Shown here piece after piece: positions 20,841 to 31,734 of a DNA stretch of 64,000 bases (position 1 is its first letter; the number at the start of each line of letters is the position of its first letter). The notes beneath the pieces are model-generated. The model worked only from the letters and a program-made list of their open reading frames with translations, was not told where the DNA came from and made no database searches. A program made the translations under genes and the position numbers. The DNA is from Zygnema cylindricum (Eukaryota; Streptophyta; Zygnematophyceae; Zygnematales; Zygnemataceae): assembly GCA_037447655.1 (NCBI GenBank), contig JBBHKE010000355.1, forward strand, positions 14,045 to 78,044. The letters run 5' to 3'.

Positions 20841-22967
20841 GTTGAAATTCCACGAAGGCAGAAATGTGCTTACGGTGGATTGAAAGGTGAAGCAGGCTGG
20901 ATTATAGATTCAGGTGCCTTAATGCACATGTGTAAGGATAGGCACCTGTTCACTAACATAAAAAAGATTTCGACCGTAGAGATAGAGTACGGGGATGGGA
21001 GGATAGTCACCACTACTCTTGTAAGATCGGTAGATCTGAAAGTGTTAGTAGAAGGAAAGACATCCATATTAACATTCTCCAATGTATTGTTTATTCCGGA
21101 GCTGAAAAAAAACCTTATCTCTACATCTGTATTAGATGATAAGGGTTTTTTCACTAGCACTAGGGAAGGAGTCTTTACTGCTAGTTTTGAGGAGGATGTC
21201 TATTTCATTGCTGAGAAAGGTAGCCATAGGATGTTTAGGCTGATCTTAAGTAATGAAATAAAGAAACTTTATTATGCTGGTGTTAATTATATTATGATGT
21301 GGCATAAGAGGCTTGGGCATGTGAATCTAGATAAGTTAAGAGAGATGAAAAAGATGGGAGTGGTGGAAGGGATTCAGTTCAGTGAGAGTGATGATATAAG
21401 TGATTGTAGTGGGTGTGCTCAAAGTAAAGCACACAGATTACCCTTTCCTAAAACAGCCACCTATAAGGGAGAAAAACTTCTAGATCTAGTACACACAGAT
21501 ATTTGGGGACCGGCTAGAGTGCCCTCACCGGGGGGGAAGAGATTTATGATGACTATAACTGATGATTGGTCTCGGTATTCTCGGGTGTATTTTTTGAAAA
21601 TCAAGTCAGAAGGTGAGGATTGTTTTAGACAATATAAAGCATGGAGCGAAAAACTCCATGAAACTCCAATCAAGAGAGTAAGGAGTGACAATGGTGGAGA
21701 GTATACTTCTAACCAGTTTGAGGATTTTTTGAGGGAAGATGGGGTCCAACACCAAAAGACAGTTCCAGAAAATCCGGAACAGAATGGGGTAGCTAAAAGG
21801 TTAAGTAGAACACCAAGTGATAGTGCTAGAAGTATGTTGTCAAATAAAAAGATAGGAAAAAGATTTTGGGCAGAAGGAATGAACTGTGCTAATTATCTCA
21901 AAAATAGAGTTCTTACTTCAGCTATAAAAGATCAAACACCTTATGAGAGATGGACAGGCCGGAAACCAGACATATCTCACTTAAAGGTTTTCGGCAGTCA
22001 AGTATTCAGTCTAGATAGAGATCAGTCTAATTGGAAGTTAGATCCTAAAGGAAAACCGGGATACTTATTAGGATATGATGAAGATGTTAAAGGATATAGT
22101 GTTTATGATCTAAAAAAGGAAGATATAATCTTAGTAAAACATCTAGTAGTTATGGATGAAAGAAAGTCTGTGGATCCCTTCAAATATACGAAGTCAGTAA
22201 AAATCAGATTTGAGTCAGAAAATTTTGATGACTTTGAGCTTCCTAACTATCCAGGTTTTAGAGACGATGACATTCTTGCAGGTACAAATCAGACCAAAAA
22301 AGACTCGGCTGTGGAAACTCCAGTGACAACTCTACCCGAAGCGGAAGACGTGATGGAAATTGATTCGGAATCAAGGGATAGGGGAGAAACCGAGTTTGTT
22401 CGAAAGAATCCACGAGAACCATCTATTCCGGCCTCAGATTTTGAGGGGGGAAGGAGAAGTAGTAAAAGACTGCAAGAAAAAAAGGTTAATAACAAGGTAA
22501 CTAAACTATCTCATCAAGATAAACCTCAAACTTATGGAGAGGCGATGACTTGTCCAGAAAGAAATCGGTGGAAGACAACCATCAATGAAGAGATGGCCTC
22601 AATTATGGCAGCCGATACTGGGGAGCTGGTGGATTGTCCACCTAACCGAAAACCAATCGGTTGTAAGTGGGTTTTCAAATTAAAACTGAACCCAGATAAC
22701 ACAATCGAGCGCTACAAGGCCCGACTAGTGGCAAAGGGATATACACAAAAGGAGGGATTTGACTACGAGGAAACCTTTGCCCCGGTGGTCAGATTTCCCT
22801 CCGTCTGCATACTTCTCAGTTTAGCAGCAGTGGAAGTCATAGAAGTGCACCAGATGGACATCAAGACAGCCTTCTTGCATGGAGAATTGGAAGAGGAGAT
22901 CTTCATGCGACAACCCGAAGGTTTTGTGGAGGAAGGAGAGGAGAGTAAGGTATGCCGGCTGATTTAA
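20839..22967 (+). CDS. Element B pol part 1: protease, integrase, N-terminal RT
   Basis: 695 codons open after 20880. Aspartic protease WIIDSGALMHMC. GAG-pre-integrase zinc finger with MWHKRLGHVNLDKL and CSGCAQSKAH. Integrase core with HTDIWGP and RSDNGGEY; the third catalytic position, exactly 35 residues after the second Asp, is Lys (NGVAKRL), so integrase should be dead. Then GYLLGYDEDVKGYSVYDLK, linker, and RT fingers/palm (WVFKLKLNPDNTIERYKARL, HQMDIKTAFLHGELEEEI). Ends at a TAA where the family has Lys (LI*SLYGLKQ). Cytoplasmic/nuclear retrotransposition machinery. Confidence 0.92.
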
Positions 22968-24107
22968 TCTCTTTATGGTTTGAAACAAGCGCCTCGACAA
23001 TGGAATAAGAAGCTTGATGAGTTTCTTACCGGTCTGGGATATATTCGCATCAGCTCAGATCACTCAATCGATGTTTTCGAAGATGAGGAAGGTTTGATAT
23101 TAATTGCAATTTATGTTGATGATTTGTTTGTTTTAAGTAAATCAAAGGAAAAAAATAATAAACTGAAAACCGATCTTAAGGGGAGATTTGAAATGAAGGA
23201 TATGGGGGAAGCAAAATATATTTTGGGAATTCAAGTAGAGAGAGACCGAAAAAGGAAAATTATAAGACTGACTCAAAAGGAAGCAATAGGGAACATGCTT
23301 GAAAAATTTCAAATGGATAAAGCTAATAGTTGTACAACTCCAATGGAGTTGAAGAGGGGAAGTGAGGGGAGTGAGGAAGAAGGAGTCATAGTCTTAGACG
23401 AAGAATTATCTCCTGAAGAACAGAAGTTCATGCAGACCATTCCTTACAGGCAAGTAGTGGGAAGTCTAATTTATTTTATGAATTGTACCCGGTCGGATTT
23501 AGCTGCAGTTGTAGGAGTGCTGAGTAGAAGACTAAATGCTCCCACTAAGAAGGATTGGGAGGCAGCTAAGAGAGTCCTTAGATATTTGATAGGAACTAGG
23601 GATCTATGGTTGCATTTGGGTGGGGAGAATACTGACATCACAACTTGGAGTGATGCCAATTATGGTGATGCTCCGATGAGGAGATACACTTCTGGATATG
23701 TATTATATGTGGGTGATGGGGCTTGCTGTTGGAGTAGCAAACAGCAAAAGGATATTGCTCAGTCCACCATGGAGGCTGAGTATATGGCCTTTGTCTCTGC
23801 TGTAAAAGAACTGATGTGGGTCAAGTCTTTACTTGGTGATCTTGGTCATCTTAAGAGTGGTGTGCAGAAAATATTTTGTGATAATCAGGCAGCAATTGCT
23901 TTTTCTGCCAATCCTAAACATCATTTTAAAGCCAAACACATGGATATCAGACTCAGCTTTGTTAAAGAGAAAGTAGAAAACAAAAAAATCAGTTTAAAGT
24001 ACAGACCAGATAGTGAGATGGTAGCAGATATGATGACCAAACCTGTGCCTTCCCCTAAGCTATTTTTTTGCAGGGAGAAGTGTGGTCTGAAATTAAAGAT
24101 TGACTAG
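22968..24107 (+). CDS. Element B pol part 2: RT palm and RNase H
   Basis: Continues part 1 after the TAA: SLYGLKQAPRQW, RT active site IAIYVDDLFV, connection domain (GSLIYFMNCTRSDLA), and RNase H with WSDANYGD, QSTMEAEYMA and FCDNQAAIAF (the D-E-D residues present) and HHFKAKHMDIRLSFVKEKV. 375 codons, no internal lesion. Polypurine tract and 3' LTR follow within 14 bp. Confidence 0.93.
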   Translation, partial: SLYGLKQAPRQWNKKLDEFLTGLGYIRISSDHSIDVFEDEEGLILIAIYVDDLFVLSKSKEKNNKLKTDLKGRFEMKDMGEAKYILGIQVERDRKRKIIRLTQKEAIGNMLEKFQMDKANSCTTPMELKRGSEGSEEEGVIVLDEELSPEEQKFMQTIPYRQVVGSLIYFMNCTRSDLAAVVGVLSRRLNAPTKKDWEAAKRVLRYLIGTRDLWLHLGGENTDITTWSDANYGDAPMRRYTSGYVLYVGDGACCWSSKQQKDIAQSTMEAEYMAFVSAVKELMWVKSLLGDLGHLKSGVQKIFCDNQAAIAFSANPKHHFKAKHMDIRLSFVKEKVENKKISLKYRPDSEMVADMMTKPVPSPKLFFCREKCGLKLKID

Positions 24108-24120
24108 AAAATAAGGGGAG
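24107..24120 (+). other. Polypurine tract, element B
   Basis: GAAAATAAGGGGAG abuts the 3' LTR. Confidence 0.85.
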
Positions 24121-25168
24121 TGTAGAAACTAATGGTTTTATTAGTATTTTCTAGGTTTGAAAAGAAATATAGAAGTCGAGGCAGTCTATCTCTAACTTCT
24201 CTCTCCAACTCTCAAACTTGTCACAGTTACTGAGAAATTGGAGAGGAAGCTAGAGCCATGGCTACCTAGGCTATCTTCAGGTTTACGGGAAATTTATATT
24301 GGTTAGGGGATTAATTACTAAAAAGTATGTGCCGGCGGCAGGATTTGATCCTGGTACCTGCCTGCTGACAGATAGTAGATAGCCGGTAGCCTTAGCCGTT
24401 AAGTCTAGAAGTACTGTTACATAGTATATAGTACGATAAAATTTATACATGTAACCGTGGGATAAATCATTTAACTATAACAGTTAACGGGATACATAGA
24501 TATAATAGTGTAAAAGTACGAATTGCGGTACGGAAAAGAAATCAATACCGCGCATTGATTTCGTAAGCGAAACAAATACCGTGCATGTATTTATTACAGC
24601 TACGATCAAATGCGAGTTTAATCGGACGGTTGGAATTAGCGCCGAGATCGCGGAAGCCGAATTCGGCGGTTTTGGGACATTGCCACATCGGATGACACGT
24701 GGCGATGCTACATTGGAGGGCGGCATCTCCGAGGATTAAAGGAGCGAATCCGGACATTCCACGTTTGGACATTTAGACCATGTCGTACACTGTCCGTACA
24801 TATTGTACACCGAGAGCTGTACTTTTGCGTATGGAACTGTATTCTGATTAGTTCCGTTTATCAGTAGATAGAGTCTGTGAGAGAGATAGGACTTAGAAAA
24901 ATTAGAAGATAGGACCCTCTCTCCTAGAGAGATTCTGTACAAAAGGTCAACTTTGACCCTCCATAACTTACTGTTCAGGGGAGCAAATTCAGAGATTCTT
25001 TTTGCTGTCGACTCATGGGAGTCTTGTATTCACAAGGGTCTAGGTGGTTAGAGTTTTTGTCTGCCAGGGTGGCAGTTATTTCTGCTGAAACACAAAGGGG
25101 TCAGGATTATCCTAGAGGCTTCTTAGAAGCTGTCCACCCTGAGGACTTATGGAGGTCTCAGAGTTTCA
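24121..25168 (+). mobile_element. Element B 3' LTR
   Basis: 1048 bp, TGTAGAAACTAAT...GAGTTTCA, followed by TSD CCTAG (25169-25173). B is thus 18725-25168, 6444 bp, inserted in the gypsy 3' LTR. Confidence 0.93.
24320..24408 (-). ncRNA. Antisense tRNA-like pol III unit, B 3' LTR
   Basis: A-box-like block 24408-24389, B-box GGATCAAATCC 24351-24341, terminator TTTTT 24324-24320. Substitutions relative to the 5' LTR copy fall between the boxes, not in them. Confidence 0.6.
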
Positions 25169-25173
25169 CCTAG

Positions 25174-25632
25174 AGCACACCACAATGCACATCGTAAAAC
25201 ACCAAGGATCTTCCTGTAGCAACAGTAGGAGCACACAACACTAATAGACAAGGTTGCGCTTTATTACTTGAAAGAGAGAACAAGGCTGCGCTAGCTGCGT
25301 AGGTCTACTTGAAGTGTTTTATTCACAAGCCTACCTGACTATTTAAACTAGCTAGCTGCTCGTCAACGTAGTACTGTACAACTGTACAAGTGGACCTTCC
25401 CGGTCAACCTAGATCTATCTAAACATTCTTCCTGAACTATTCCGCTCATTCAACATTCTGCCGCGTTGCTATGCTGCGCAACTATGTTGCGGCACTACTA
25501 AGTTGCTATGCCGCTAAGTTGCTTTGCTGCCACGCTGCGCTGGTCTGGAATTGCTGCTACGCTGCTCTAGAATCGCAGCTATAGCAGCCTAGCCCTAGCC
25601 ACTAAGTACCCAAATCCTGTAACCGTGTTACG
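25174..25632 (-). mobile_element. Gypsy 3' LTR, inner part
   Basis: Continues the LTR started at 18701. It matches 29181-29659 and ends GTTACG (intact copy GTTACA). Rich in GCTGC/GTTGC words. Confidence 0.85.
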
Positions 25633-26311
25633 GTGCCTCCCACTAAGGATTCAGCGTCCCGCTAAACCTTGACTGACTCAGGGAAATTGCAACTGTCGAA
25701 GTATATTGTATGTTTCCTCGCGATACTCCTCGAAATCCTGGCGAAGGGCGTCGAGTTAATTTTGGAGCTGCTCACATCTGGTCTCTAACAATGCAATGTG
25801 ATGTTCTGCCTCCGTTTATCGCCTCCGAGTGATTTGCTCTCGAACCTGGTCTTCCCCCTCCTCTGGTGCAGAGTCTGGTGCTTTTGGTTGCGGCGGAATG
25901 GCCGCTGGTGCAGGCTCCTCAGGTGACGGAATTTGGGGCGATTCGGGTTTGATTACTGGGAGAACTTCCTCAGCCTCTTCGTTCGCTGGTTCCCACTGAG
26001 GTACTTTCCGTAACTTGAAAGACACGTGCTCGTTTGCAGCTCGGGCCCGCTGCAGAGCATTCTTTCGGGCCAGCTTGAGTGTCCGTACCTCAGGGGTAAC
26101 CTCTGCCCAAGAGATGATGTCATGGAGGCGGATATCCCACGGGTGATACTGACGGAGTAACCTAGGTACATCTATCTTGTACCGCTAGTTGTCCTCCACT
26201 ACTTCCACAAACGGAGGAGTATGTCGGTTTAATTGCATATAACCCTTGTGATTGTTCCCGAGGTCTTTTGTTCTCATAAAATTCCAGGCCGGGTATGATG
26301 GTACGCTGGCG
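25391..26311. repeat. Left arm of 0.9-kb inverted repeat
   Basis: Reverse complement of 26602-27521 with scattered mismatches. Holds LTR sequence plus, on the minus strand, the C-terminal half of an unknown protein (VSFKLRKVPQWEP, then a Pro/Glu-rich segment, ending in a coiled-coil-like ETRCEQLQN.LDALRQ). The loop is 290 bp. Confidence 0.85.
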
Positions 26312-26334
26312 GGTTTCCAACAAGGAGAGTACCG

Positions 26335-27234
26335 TTGACGAGTAGTCCTCCGAAAGCGCGGAAAAGAAAGCGGAAGCAGAATACCCTAGTGGAGACGAGG
26401 TGTTTCTCCTTTGGGGAAATCAAAGGGAGACGGCCGAGGAGAGTGAACAAGAAGAGGAAATTCCCGATTACCTCTTTCCACTTCCTGCCAACACACAGCA
26501 TCCGGATCTCACCTTCAGCTTCGCGAAATGCTTGTATTGGGATCCCAACGAATGGCCCGTAGAGTGGCGTACGGGAAAACCTAGTGATCCTATCTTTATT
26601 CCCGCCAGTGTACCATCACACATGGCCTAGAATTTTATGAGACCAAAAGACCTCGGGAACAATCACAAGGGTTATGTACAGTTAAACTGACATACTCTTC
26701 CGTTTGTGGAAGAAGTGGAGGACAACTACCAGTACAAGATAGATGTACCTAGGTTACTCGGTCAGTATTCCCGTGGGATGTTCGCCTCCATGACATCATC
26801 TCTAGAGTAGAGGTAACCCTTGAGGTACGGGCACACAAGCTGGCGCGAAAGAATGCTCTGCAGCGGGCCCGAGCTCCAAGGAACCAGGTGTCCTTCAAGT
26901 TACGGAAAGTACCTTGGTGGGAACCTGCCGACGAAGAGGCTAAGGAAGTTCCCCCATTAATCGAACTTGAAGAACCCTAAGGTGCGACACCTGAGGAGCC
27001 TGCACCGGCGGCCATTCCGCCGCAACCCGAAACACCGGACTCTACACCCGAGGAGGGGGAAGACCAGGTTCAGGAGCGAATCACTCGGAGGCGGTTGGCG
27101 GCGGCAGATCATGACATTGCGTTGCTGGAGACCCGATGTGAGCAGCTTCAAAATCAACTCGACGCCCTTCGACAGGAGTTCGAGGAGTATCGCGAGGAAA
27201 CATATAATATACTCCGAGAGATGCAATTTCTGTA
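26335..27234 (+). pseudogene. Unknown ORF 'X' of the gypsy element (inverted copy)
   Basis: Readable with two frame changes and three stops. An acidic N-terminal part leads to FSFAKCLYWDPNEWPVEWRTG, then KDLGNNHKGYVQLN, a basic KLARKNALQRARA segment, a Pro/Glu-rich linker, and a C-terminal coiled coil (CEQLQNQLDALRQEFEEYRE) ending at TAA 27232-27234. I recognise no domain. A second copy, antisense, occupies 25660-26311 directly upstream of the gypsy 3' LTR. It could be a 3' accessory ORF of the non-autonomous element or a captured host exon. Confidence 0.5.
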
Positions 27235-27521
27235 AGTCAGTCAAGGTTCAACGGGACGTTGAATCCTTAGTGGGAGGCACTATAACAGGGTTACAGGATT
27301 CGGGTACTAAGTGGCTAGGGCTAGGCTGCTGTAGTTGCGGTTTGAGAGCTGCGCAGCTGCGATTCCAAACCAATGGAGCGTTGCAGCATAGCAACTTAGC
27401 GGCGTAGCAACTTAGTAGCGCCTCAACATAGCAGCGCAGCATAGCAACGCCGCAGAATGTAGAATGAGCGGTATAGTTCAGAAAGAATGTTTGGATAGAT
27501 CTAGGTTGACGGGGAAGGTCC
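26602..27521. repeat. Right arm of inverted repeat, ending in LTR fragment
   Basis: Includes most of ORF X and a partial gypsy LTR (27281-27521) in opposite orientation to the left arm. The LTR fragment abuts the gypsy protease and truncates it. Confidence 0.85.
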
Positions 27522-28243
27522 ACCACAAGAGGAAGTTTCAACCTTTTCACCGTCGCCTCGTTAATGAAGTTCCCTGATGCTCCGGAGTCCACCATGAAGT
27601 TAGCTGCACTCATTCTAATTTGACCCTGAAATATCAAAGGGTCTCCTTCTTCACCAGCTAACCTCATAACGGTAAGTTTTCCCTTCTTGGGACTTTCCGT
27701 TTTGATTATTCTCGAGCCATATGATCTGGGGAACCACTCTGGAACCATAGACCATTTTGCCTCCTCCGCTGGATTTCCTTGGGGGATAAGTCATTGGTCT
27801 TGGTCTTGGTAGGTTTCTTCTTTCTCCGCACAACGTTGACCACTTCCTTATCCTCGTTAATTGCGGCGAGCTCCATGGGGGTTGGACCTTCATCTCGTCG
27901 GTTTCCTCCGCTACTGCTCGACCCGTAGTGATAAGGTCCCTGGAGGTAAAGTCGACCGAATCGATCCGCTCCGCAAACTGGATGATTGCCGAGAGAGTAG
28001 GAGTCGTGCTTTCTCGAGCAAGCCATTGTTCCACATCCCTACGAAAAGACGATTTAAGCCCCTTCACGTAGCGATCCACGTCTTCATCCTCCATCATCGT
28101 AGGTATTTAAACTTTGCACTCCAAGAACCGCTGAGTAAACTCCATCACTGAAGTTTGTTGCTTCAATAATGGGATCTTATCTTTAACCACCTTCACCATG
28201 CTAACGAGCTGCCAAGCATCGCGGAGAAGTTGAACGAAGAGCG

Positions 28244-28771
28244 TGTTAGGATATTGTACTGAGCACTTACTTAGCGACGAGATACTCTCGTAGCTAAAGT
28301 AGCGACGACTAGCGACGAAGTTGTCTCGTCGCTAGATATTTGAAGTGACGTAGAAAGTTAGCGACGAAGTAGTTTCGTCGCTGGATTTTTGAAGTGACGT
28401 AGAAATTAAGTGTTCGTTTCGTTTCACGTATGTTTGAATAGTAATATAGAAGTGACGTGGAAATTGCTTGGTAGTTTCGGTTCACGTAAGTTCTAGTCGT
28501 ACCGTGTTGCTCAAGTCGGTTCAACGTATTGGTCGTGCTTTTTACCACGTTGATTCCTACGCGTTTCTAGTCGTGTACCTATATATATTGGTTGAGACTT
28601 CGTGGTAGAATTATCTTTAAGGAGGCGTAGCTTGTAAAGGAGGCGTAGAAAGATCAAAAGTAAAAGGAAGGAAGAAAAGAAGTTGTATTTGTATTGTACT
28701 TAATATATTGAATATCTTTTTGGAGGAACACCATTGTTGTGTGTGTATTTTATTTGGTTTGTAAGCTTTCA
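28244..28771. mobile_element. Solo LTR inside gypsy gag
   Basis: 528 bp, TGTTAGGATATTG...AGCTTTCA, flanked by TSD GAGCG (28239-28243 and 28772-28776). Removing it restores gag reading. Unrelated to the A/B/C/R1/E LTRs. Confidence 0.88.
28303..28402. repeat. Two tandem ~48-bp hairpin units in the solo LTR
   Basis: Each unit contains the inverted pair AGCGACGA...TCGTCGCT followed by GAAGTGACGTAGAAA. A third, partial unit (AGCGACGAGA...TCTCGTAGCT) lies at 28274-28296. Confidence 0.75.
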
Positions 28772-29163
28772 GAGCGGCCAGACGGTCGGTATCTCATCGT
28801 CCTCCACCAATGTCCTCCACCATGCCCCCGCTGCCCCTTTAAGAAGACCACCCGCGTAGTGAATCTTCTCACGATCCGATAAGCTAGGAAAATTCTCGAG
28901 ATAGTTCGCAACGGAGAATAGCCATGTGTCAAGAATCTTGTGTCTTGCAGGGTCAAACTCATCGGGATGCCTTAATTTCGGTCTCCTGGAGTCTCTCTCT
29001 ATGCCTCCATGAGGTCGCTCCCCTAGACGAGACTCCAAGGCTGCGACGGTGTTGCTCAGCTGCGCGTTCTGTAATCTCATACTTTCCAACTCCTTGAGAA
29101 CTTCCGCCAACATTTCTGTAGTGGATACGCCGTGTTCATCTATGCTGTCGAGTCACGGAAATT

Positions 29164-29175
29164 GCTTAGATACCA
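29164..29175 (-). other. Gypsy primer-binding site
   Basis: TGGTATCTAAGC, one base inside the LTR. It is complementary to the 3' end of initiator tRNA-Met (TGGTATCAGAGC) at 10 of 12 bases. Confidence 0.7.
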
Positions 29176-29176
29176 G

Positions 29177-29659
29177 TGTAACATGGTCAATAGTGCCTAC
29201 AGCACACCACAATGCACAACAGAAAAAACCAAGGATCTTCCCTTAGCAACAGTAGGAGCACACAACACTAGCAGACAAGGTTGCGCTTTATTACTTGGAA
29301 GAGAGTACAAGGTTGCGCTCACTACGTAGGTCTATTTGAAGTGTTTTATTCACAAGCCTACCTGACTTTTCAAACTAGATTGTTGCTAGTCAACCTAGTA
29401 CTGTACAACAGTACACGTGGACCTTCCCGGTCAACCTAGATCTATCCAAACATTCTTCCAGAACTATTCCACTCATTCAACATTCTGTGGCGTTGCTATG
29501 CTGCGCTGCTATGTTGCGGCGCTACTAAGTTGCTACGCCGCTAAGTTGCTATGCTTCCACGCTGCGCTGGTCTAGAATCGCAGCTGCGCTTCTCTGGAAT
29601 CGCAGCTATAGCAGCCTAGCCCTAGTCACTAAGTACCCGAATCCTGTAACACTGTTACA
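29177..29659 (-). mobile_element. Gypsy 5' LTR
   Basis: 483 bp with terminal TGTAAC/GTTACA, followed by TSD TATAC (29660-29664). The gypsy element is 18701-29659, about 4.5 kb without element B. Confidence 0.9.
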
Positions 29660-29664
29660 TATAC

Positions 29665-30530
29665 CTTTTTTATCCTCAAAGAGATAGATGGAATGATCCG
29701 AGCTAATTCGGATATATCCCAAGCTTGTCAAAACCTTGTCCAACTTCTTGTTCCATTGGTGTGGAGCTTTTTTTAGTCCATAAAGGGACTTTATCAATTT
29801 GCACACCTTACTTTCTTCTCTTTTATCCACAAACACTTCCGACTGTTGCATGAAGATCTCTTATTCTAATTCTCCTTGTAAGAAAGCGGTTTTGATGTCC
29901 ATTTGGTGCAATTCCATGTCTTTCGCTGCCGCCAGACTAAGTAGAATTCGGACAGAGGGAAATCTAACAACCGGAGCGAAGGTCTCCTCATAATCGATCC
30001 CTTCCTTTTGTGTGAACCCTTTGGCCACTAATCGAGCCTTATACCGCTTGATGGTGTTATCTAGAATGAGTTTCAACTTGAACACCCACTTGCATCCAAT
30101 CAGTTTTTCGTCCGGGGGACAGTCCATTGCTCCCATGTAATTGCTTCCACAATGGAAGCCATCTCATCAATAATGGTTGTCATCCATCTACGCCGTTCCG
30201 GACTATTAATTGCTTACGAATAAGTTTGGGGTTCACTCAAATGTGACAACTTAGTTACCTTGTTATTTACTTGTCTTTCTTGAAGTCTTTTGCTGCTTCT
30301 CCTCCATCCTTCAAAATTGGAAGCTAGAATGGAGGGTAATCTCGGATTTCTTCGAATAACTTCATCTTCTCCCTTATCCGTGGAGTCCATATCCGGTCGC
30401 TCATCATCTATTTCTGTTCTTTCCTTGTTCTCTTCCTCGGTTTGAGCTGGAAATTGTGGCTCCAAGAGAGAGTCATTCTCGATCAGTTTTTCCTCTTCAT
30501 CTGTAAAGTCTGGTTGAACCAAAGTTCAGT
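29665..30530 (-). pseudogene. R1 RT N-terminal half and linker
   Basis: Linker with NPRLPSILASNFEGWRRSSKR (30280-30345), then GCKWVFKLKLILDNTIKRYKARLV, EGIDYEETFAPVVRF, QMDIKTAFLQGELE, SLYGLKKAPHQW and SDHSIYLFEDKKGI. Continues at 18700 with YVDDLL. Stops occur near 29862 and 30138. Confidence 0.88.
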
Positions 30531-31542
30531 AAAAAGAATTTGAATTAACTCACTTTCGGATTCAAATCTAATTCTAACCGGTTTAGTGTATTTAAAAGGA
30601 TCTATTGACTTTCCTTCATCAATAACTACCAAGTGTTTTACTAGGACAATATATTGTTTTCCGAGATTATAAACTCAATATCCTTTTACATTTTCATCAT
30701 ATCCAAGTAAGTACCCCGGCTTTCCCCTTACATCTAACTTCCAATCAGATTTTTCTATGTTTAGACTAAAAACTTGACTTCCGAACACCTTTATGTGGGA
30801 GATATCTTGTTTTCTCGCGGTCCATCTTTCATAAGGTGTTTGACCATTCACGGCCCAGGTGAGGACCCTATTCTTAAGGTAATTAGCTTTTGCCCAGAAA
30901 TGTTTTTTTATCTTTTTATTCGATAGCATACTACGTGCACTATCACATAATGTCCAATTTAGTCTCTCGGCTACACCGTTTTGTTCAGAATTCTTTGGGG
31001 CAACCTTTCGGTGTTGAACCCCTTCCTCTTTCAAATAATCCTCAAACTGATTAGCGGTGTATTCCCCCCCGTTATCACTCCTCACTCTCTTTATAGGTTT
31101 CTCATGATGCTTCTTACTCCATGCATTATACTCTTTAAAATAAGCAGGTGCCTCATATTTATTTTTCAAGAAATAGACTCTATAATACCTAGATCAATCA
31201 TCAGTGATAGTAAGCATAAATCATTTCCCTCCAACTGACGGCAATTTGGCCGGTCCCCATATGTCAGTATTAACTAGATCTAGGACCTTTTCACCTTTAT
31301 AGGTTGAGGTTTTTGGGAAAGGTAACTTTTGGGCCTTACCTTGAGCACATCCACTACAGTCATCTAAGGTCTCATTATCTACAAAATTAATTCCCTCAAC
31401 TACTCCCATTTTCTTCATTTCTTTCAATCTATCTAGATGCACATGCCCGAATCATTTATGCCAAATCATCAAGTCACTTAAACCCGCATAGTAAACCCTT
31501 GTCTTTCCAATACTTAAATTTAGCCTAAAATTCCTTGGCTAC
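30531..31542 (-). pseudogene. R1 integrase
   Basis: Pre-integrase zinc finger (HVHLDRLKEMKK, CSGCAQGKAQ) and core: NTDIWGP, RSDNGGEY, and NGVAERL with the catalytic Glu retained, unlike B and D. Then YERWTARKQDISHIKVFGSQVFSL and GYLLGYDENVKGY. At least two stops (31190s, 31456-31458) and a missing T near 31530. Confidence 0.88.
31538..31542. repeat. TSD GCTAC, left (solo LTR A)
   Basis: Identical to 32731-32735. Confidence 0.9.
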
Positions 31543-31734
31543 TGTTGGAATTTAAGTATTTTCTAGGTCTAGAGATTGCAAAATAAAAAGCAAATAGTAG
31601 ATATTGACAGCCTACCTCTAACTCCTCACTCAAGTCCCCACACTTGTCGCAGTCACTGAAGACTAGAGGAGGAGTTAGCCATGGCTGCCTATGTTGTGTA
31701 GAGAGAGACAGGCAGTTGTTTTATTGGGATTTCT

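Larger units (their letters stand above)
27522..29113 (-). pseudogene. Ty3/gypsy gag and truncated protease
   Basis: Gag start MLAEVLKELESMRLQNAQLS (coiled coil), then the capsid-like block RHKILDTWLFSVANYLENF...LLKGAAGAWWRTL. After excision of the solo LTR at 28244-28771 it continues PTVWPL-FVQLLRDAWQ...FTQRFLECKV, DVDRYVKGLKSSFRRDVEQWLARES, then frameshifts and the retropepsin motif NFMVDSGASGNFIN (27555-27597). The coding sequence ends at the LTR fragment of the inverted repeat. No RT, RNase H or integrase exists in this element, so it must have depended on others. Confidence 0.85.

Noticed and set aside
25816-26025. Independent host gene for the Pro/Glu-rich ORF
   Set aside because: It is one arm of the inverted repeat inside the gypsy element and duplicates ORF X.
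28303-28402. CRISPR-like repeat
   Set aside because: Two tandem hairpin units without spacers, inside a TSD-flanked solo LTR.
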